Translations under genes and position numbers: made by a program
Notes under the pieces: model-generated
The model's input: the letters and a program-made list of their open reading frames with translations, nothing else
What the model was told of the DNA's origin: nothing
Database searches by the model: none
Shown: positions 7,324 through 10,870 of the stretch, piece after piece
Layout: the number at the start of each line of letters is the position of its first letter
Numbering within the stretch: position 1 is the first letter of the stretch
NCBI GenBank assembly: GCA_030152675.1
Contig: JASLIY010000062.1
Span: forward strand, 1 to 10,870
Reading direction: 5' to 3'
Source: Acinetobacter sp.
GTDB lineage: Bacteria > Pseudomonadota > Gammaproteobacteria > Pseudomonadales > Moraxellaceae
Length of the DNA stretch: 10,870 nucleotides

Positions 7324-8346
7324 ATGAAATCTTTCATTTATACTCGAAGCGTAACAGGTAGTTTAAGCAAGATGATCAACACCTTTTGCAGTATAAATAA
7401 CATTCAAAGCCCCATTGAATCTCACTATGAAATCAACGATAGAATTCCAATGACCGAGTGGTTGCGAATTCTCAGCTATTTAGATAAAAACTATCAAAAA
7501 CAAGATCTCATTATCGCATTGGGCAAGCTCAGTACTGCCGATGATATTGGTATTCTGGCCTATCTATGTATGTCCTGTGAAAATATCCGCGCAGTATTTG
7601 AAAGCTATTTAAAATACCAAAAGATATTCTACGACTTAACTCCATTTTCCCTGATCGAAACGGAACAGCATTATATTTTCACTTGGGAAAATCCGGCCTA
7701 TCTGGATATAGGCCTGCACGTTAAAGAAACGCTAATGGCACGTAATTTAAATTTAACTATATTTCACCAATTCATCAACAACTTAGTTTCACCCTATAAA
7801 ATACAAATCGAGAGAATCGAGTTTAATTATCCACGCCCCTCTCACGCAAAAATATATGAAAATTTCTTTGACTGCTATTTTGTCTATGAAGCAAAACAAA
7901 ATAGATTGGTCTTCTCCCAAGAGTCACTCAAAATTAATATCAATAAAAATACCGATATTTCACTGAAACGAATCTTAGAAAAAAATGCAGATGATTTATT
8001 AACTCAATTTTCAGAGGAACTCAATTTTAAGGAGTTGGTCAGTCGCAGTATTCTTGCGTCGATTCAAGATAAAAGTCCAGACATTGAATATACCGCCAAG
8101 AAAATAGGAATATCGCCGCGCTTATTGCAATACCGCTTAAAAAATTTAGGCACCAGTTTCTCTGAGGAAATGAGTACGATTAAAAAGACTTTGGCTTTGC
8201 AGTATTTGGAAAATGATCAGCTCAGTGTCAGTGAAGTTTCTGAATTATTGGCCTACAAAGAGCAGTCGTCGTTTAATCATGCCTTTAAATCTTGGATGGG
8301 ACAAAGCCCAAATCAATGGCGACAAAATCGACAACTCAAACCCTGA
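7324..8346 (+). CDS. AraC-family regulator with arabinose-binding-like N-terminal domain
   Basis: A 340-residue cytoplasmic regulator. Residues about 10-190 match the Arabinose_bd-type N-terminal domain seen in OruR-like regulators (ALGKLSTADDIGILAYLCMSC, then a long mixed alpha/beta region). The C-terminal 88 residues (253-340) form the double helix-turn-helix. Helix-turn-helix 1 is around DIEYTAKKIGISPRLLQYRL. Helix-turn-helix 2 is around SVSEVSELLAYKEQSSFNHA, followed by the usual FKSWMGQSPNQWR end. I chose ATG 7324 because AGGA (7311-7314) stands 9 bases before it; a TTG at 7303 would add seven residues without a ribosome site. G+C is low (19 of 60 in 7861-7920), unlike the leftward operon (39 of 60 in 3121-3180). 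It is divergent from that operon and convergent with the pilus operon. Its target and effector cannot be told from the sequence. Confidence 0.9.
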   Translation: MKSFIYTRSVTGSLSKMINTFCSINNIQSPIESHYEINDRIPMTEWLRILSYLDKNYQKQDLIIALGKLSTADDIGILAYLCMSCENIRAVFESYLKYQKIFYDLTPFSLIETEQHYIFTWENPAYLDIGLHVKETLMARNLNLTIFHQFINNLVSPYKIQIERIEFNYPRPSHAKIYENFFDCYFVYEAKQNRLVFSQESLKININKNTDISLKRILEKNADDLLTQFSEELNFKELVSRSILASIQDKSPDIEYTAKKIGISPRLLQYRLKNLGTSFSEEMSTIKKTLALQYLENDQLSVSEVSELLAYKEQSSFNHAFKSWMGQSPNQWRQNRQLKP

Positions 8347-8350
8347 TTGT

Positions 8351-9061
8351 TTAATCACGATCTTGAGCAAAACAGGCCTGACCCAAGGGGATGTATCGCT
8401 GCGTGGCCAAGATATATTTACGGTTGGGTTGCTTTAGCGAAGCATGTTGATAGGATTCACCCGGTAACATATAAAGCTGCCGTGCTGTGGCCTCACTGCC
8501 CTCACAGCCTTGATGAATAATCAACTTAAAAAAAGTGTTGCCGGTATTTTGGATCGTGCCCTTTTTCTCATCGAGCTGATACGCCAATTTCAATTGACGT
8601 GGACGTACGATCAAAATCGTACTGAGCCCGATGCTTGGAAACACCACACTACTTTTCTGAGCATTCGGGGTTTCATAGAGATTGAAAGGTGATTCTACAA
8701 AGTTGACGCGATAGTAGCGTTCCTGCTGATCTTCCGGGCCATGATAAAAAATTTTAAAATAATTCTGCTCATCGCGCTGAATCATTAACTTCTGCGGTGC
8801 ATACAATATTTCCCCCGCATCTAAAGGCAATTCTTTTTCAAAGCGACTGCTGGGTCGCTCTATTTTCTGAATCGAGATCCGATACAAATTATTCGATTGG
8901 CTATTGTTGTAAACGGCTTTAGAAATAAAGCTTGTGGTTGCAGGTATCTCATCAATATACGAATCTATCTCGATCGCAAAGCTTTGCGTGATCGGCAAAA
9001 CTCCGCTGATAAGCAATAGCTTGATGCGCTTGATAGACTGGCATCGCATCGGCTTATTCAC
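8351..9061 (-). CDS. ecpE: EcpE-like periplasmic pilus chaperone
   Basis: A 236-residue precursor, the same length as E. coli EcpE as I recall it. A basic N-terminus and hydrophobic core ending in TQSFA form a signal peptide. The mature protein has the two immunoglobulin-like domains of a pilus chaperone. Segments recalled from EcpE are conserved: SKAVYNN, YFKIFYHGPEDQQERYYRV, TILIVRPRQ, NTGNTFFKLII and LPGESYQ. It should bind pilin subunits in the periplasm, protect them by donor-strand complementation and hand them to the EcpC usher. The GTG start at 9061 overlaps the end of ecpD by 8 bases, and a GGGGG ribosome site stands 9 bases upstream inside ecpD. ATG 9049 would also keep the signal peptide but lacks a ribosome site. 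It is the last gene of the operon, as in E. coli (ecpRABCDE), and its stop is 4 bases from the AraC-type gene. Confidence 0.9.
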   Translation of the reverse strand: MNKPMRCQSIKRIKLLLISGVLPITQSFAIEIDSYIDEIPATTSFISKAVYNNSQSNNLYRISIQKIERPSSRFEKELPLDAGEILYAPQKLMIQRDEQNYFKIFYHGPEDQQERYYRVNFVESPFNLYETPNAQKSSVVFPSIGLSTILIVRPRQLKLAYQLDEKKGTIQNTGNTFFKLIIHQGCEGSEATARQLYMLPGESYQHASLKQPNRKYILATQRYIPLGQACFAQDRD

Positions 9062-10676
9062 TACGATTGACCCCCATCCATTGTGCTTTGACTTGGATCA
9101 TCCCATCTGCCATCACCACCCCGAGCCAGTCCTGGTCATCTACGGTCTTTTGCGAAATCACATCTCCCATATCAAATTTTAAGCTGATATTAGACACATA
9201 ATAAAAGCCTTGAGCATTCGACCATGGCTCTGCTGCCCAATGGCCAGCAGTCAAATCAATTAGATCTGGTCGGCAATTATTCTGTTTGGTGACCCGCTGA
9301 CCATTAAAGTTCGTATAGATCACACTAGAGGGGATCGGAATTTGTAATTTTTTATCGGCAGATTCAAATAAACAATAGAAATTCCCTTTAATCTCGGTGC
9401 TTTTTCCAATCACCTGCACCGTCACCAGATCTGCGAATTTAGGCGCTGACATGGTGATGCGATAATCGAATTGAATCGGTGGTTTTTCATTGGCAATGTA
9501 TCCCGTCTGATGGGGATAATGCTGGCCATCCGCGGAGACGATGCTGATCCCATACGCCTTGGGAACAATACGAATCGCATTGATCGTACTAAACTGATAG
9601 GCCTCGGAATCTGGCAATTTCGTATTGCGAAAACGCATTGAAAACATCGAGCGCTCACCATCCCAGCTGATGCCATAGGTCATCATACTGCGAAAAAAAC
9701 TTTTCGACATAAACACAGAAATTTGAGATTTATCTGGTAAAAACAAACTTTTAAATGTAGCTTCTTGCGTCCAATTCCACCATGTCGTCCCATTCGAACT
9801 AAAACGGACATCGATGCCTGAAGGATTATATTGTCTTAAGAGTTGCGGATCTAAGTGCAATGAGACATTCATCGAAACATCATTCGAGCGCTCATATTTA
9901 TAATCCAAGATCTTACACACTACCCCATCTACACCTGCGACCACGGCTTCATGACAGTTTTGAAAATTTCGTTTCACTTGTGCTGTACCATCGCTACTGA
10001 CCCAAATCTCATTCATTTCATCTTGAGGATTTAAGGTCAGATGACCGATCTTTCTCGCAGCAATATTGAAGAACCACAATTTGGCCTGCCAATTGGGCAG
10101 ATCCTTACATCGCGTTGTTCTTGGATCATAATCAACTTGGGTATAGCACCAAAACAATATCATGGATTCCAAGCTAGCAAGTCTATTGCTACGTAACTTC
10201 TCATAAAATGTTGGACTGATCACCGCAATCGGAGCAGCTCCTCCCTGAACGCCGACCCCTGTTTTGGCACGATAAAAGCCGATGTCATCTAAATGGTACG
10301 CTGGAATCATGCCTGATGCTGGGCAATTCGGCGCAGCACGATCACAACTCAACCCCAAAAATGGATGCGTAATACTGATTGGATCACCCCAAATATCCAC
10401 GATTGAATTTTCAGCAAGCCACTTCGAATAACCATAATGTCCCAAGCTCGGTTGCTGTGGAAATTTCGATAACTTATTCATTCCTCTTAATCGTGGTTCA
10501 GCATTGATCGTGGTGACAAAATACTCATTATCGACTTTGTTTTCGACAAACAAAAAATCAGCATTACCTGCATTTACAAATCGACCGCTATCCACGGCGT
10601 TTGCCGTCTGAGTCATCGCGAAAATAGCCAATATATTCAGCATCAGTTTGCATAACCATAAACGCTGCCTCAACAT
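9054..10676 (-). CDS. ecpD: EcpD-like tip adhesin of an E. coli common pilus type fimbria
   Basis: A 540-residue secreted precursor, close to E. coli EcpD (about 547). The signal peptide ends at TANA (residue 27). The mature start FLFVENKVDNEYFVT matches the EcpD pattern FVFVENNSDDNFFVT as I recall it. Other shared blocks are PRLRGMN, the VDYDPRTTRCKD region, FRNTKLPDSEAYQFST and the C-terminal TVDDQDWLGVVMADGMIQV. The N-terminal part (about 28-400) should be the receptor-binding portion. The last 130 residues resemble a pilin domain (YCLFESADKKLQIPIPSSVIY) that joins it to the EcpA fibre. Several cysteines (CDRAAPNC, CYTQ, RCKD, NCHE, VCK) suggest disulfides formed in the periplasm. Its ATG overlaps the ecpC stop (TAATG), with GAGG 10 bases upstream. 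The N-terminal part looks clearly diverged from the enterobacterial protein, so the receptor may differ. Confidence 0.92.
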   Translation of the reverse strand: MLRQRLWLCKLMLNILAIFAMTQTANAVDSGRFVNAGNADFLFVENKVDNEYFVTTINAEPRLRGMNKLSKFPQQPSLGHYGYSKWLAENSIVDIWGDPISITHPFLGLSCDRAAPNCPASGMIPAYHLDDIGFYRAKTGVGVQGGAAPIAVISPTFYEKLRSNRLASLESMILFWCYTQVDYDPRTTRCKDLPNWQAKLWFFNIAARKIGHLTLNPQDEMNEIWVSSDGTAQVKRNFQNCHEAVVAGVDGVVCKILDYKYERSNDVSMNVSLHLDPQLLRQYNPSGIDVRFSSNGTTWWNWTQEATFKSLFLPDKSQISVFMSKSFFRSMMTYGISWDGERSMFSMRFRNTKLPDSEAYQFSTINAIRIVPKAYGISIVSADGQHYPHQTGYIANEKPPIQFDYRITMSAPKFADLVTVQVIGKSTEIKGNFYCLFESADKKLQIPIPSSVIYTNFNGQRVTKQNNCRPDLIDLTAGHWAAEPWSNAQGFYYVSNISLKFDMGDVISQKTVDDQDWLGVVMADGMIQVKAQWMGVNRSE

Positions 10677-10870
10677 TAATCTCGCACCTCAAATAGATTG
10701 GGTGCTGTTGATGTCGGTAAAGGCTTACAACGTAATGCACCCACCCAGATCGCGCCACGCGCACCCTTTAGATTGACTTTAGATTCACAACGCGCACCAT
10801 TGGGCTCAATCAAGTTAATGACTGGATAGCGTTTATCGATATCCATCACAAATGCACCTTCTTGATCTGT
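10676..10870 (-). CDS. ecpC: EcpC-like outer-membrane usher, C-terminal 64 residues
   Basis: The minus frame is open from the right edge to TAA at 10678-10676 and gives 64 residues, beginning TDQEGAFVMDIDKRYPVINL and ending NLFEVRD. Two cysteines 20 residues apart (NGARCES and ALRCKP) fit a small disulfide-bonded C-terminal usher domain that receives chaperone-subunit complexes. The identity rests mainly on position: in ecp operons the usher gene comes directly before ecpD. The stop overlaps the ecpD start in TAATG, as expected for a co-translated pair. The rest of the gene (a usher is about 800 residues) lies beyond the right edge. Confidence 0.75.
   Translation of the reverse strand, partial: TDQEGAFVMDIDKRYPVINLIEPNGARCESKVNLKGARGAIWVGALRCKPLPTSTAPNLFEVRD

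Noticed and set aside
8373..8380. CAGGCCTG perfect palindrome near the end of ecpE
   Set aside because: Only 8 bases, inside coding sequence, no T-run; neither a terminator nor a supported operator.

Overview
The window looks like a gamma-proteobacterial chromosome, most likely Acinetobacter or a close Moraxellaceae relative. This rests on moderate to low G+C coding DNA, very A+T-rich spacers and the gene families present. I made the assignment by eye and hold it at moderate confidence. The window is densely coding. I see no rRNA, tRNA, CRISPR array, insertion sequence or integrase.

Left part (1-6760, minus strand). Four genes read leftwards as one apparent operon: a DUF1302-type outer-membrane protein (first gene), a saccharopine-dehydrogenase-like NAD(P) oxidoreductase, a MalT-type LuxR regulator of 864 residues, and a GPH/MelB-type cation symporter that runs off the left edge. 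Gaps are 75, 25 and 51 bases with no convincing terminator. The set suggests an outer-membrane entry step, an inner-membrane importer, an oxidoreductase and a cognate sensor-activator for one unidentified small molecule. The promoter in front of the first gene has a perfect TATAAT -10, no recognisable -35, and several GGGT repeats in one orientation upstream. That is how a promoter dependent on a MalT-like activator is expected to look.

Middle (6738-8346). A 586-base, strongly A+T-rich spacer separates the operon from a divergent plus-strand AraC-family regulator of the type with an N-terminal arabinose-binding-like domain. The regulator gene is itself A+T-rich compared with its neighbours. 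A candidate promoter with an inverted repeat spanning its -35/-10 lies in front of it. Its target is not shown by the sequence.

Right part (8351-10870, minus strand). The end of a chaperone-usher operon of the E. coli common pilus (ECP/Mat) type: the C-terminus of the usher EcpC, the tip adhesin EcpD, and the periplasmic chaperone EcpE. Stop and start codons overlap at both junctions, so translation is probably coupled. The genes for the main pilin (EcpA), EcpB and most of EcpC should lie beyond the right edge. ecpE and the AraC-type gene converge with only 4 bases between their stop codons.

The least explained part is the left operon with its GGGT-repeat promoter. The families are known, but the substrate and this particular gene combination are not identifiable from the sequence.
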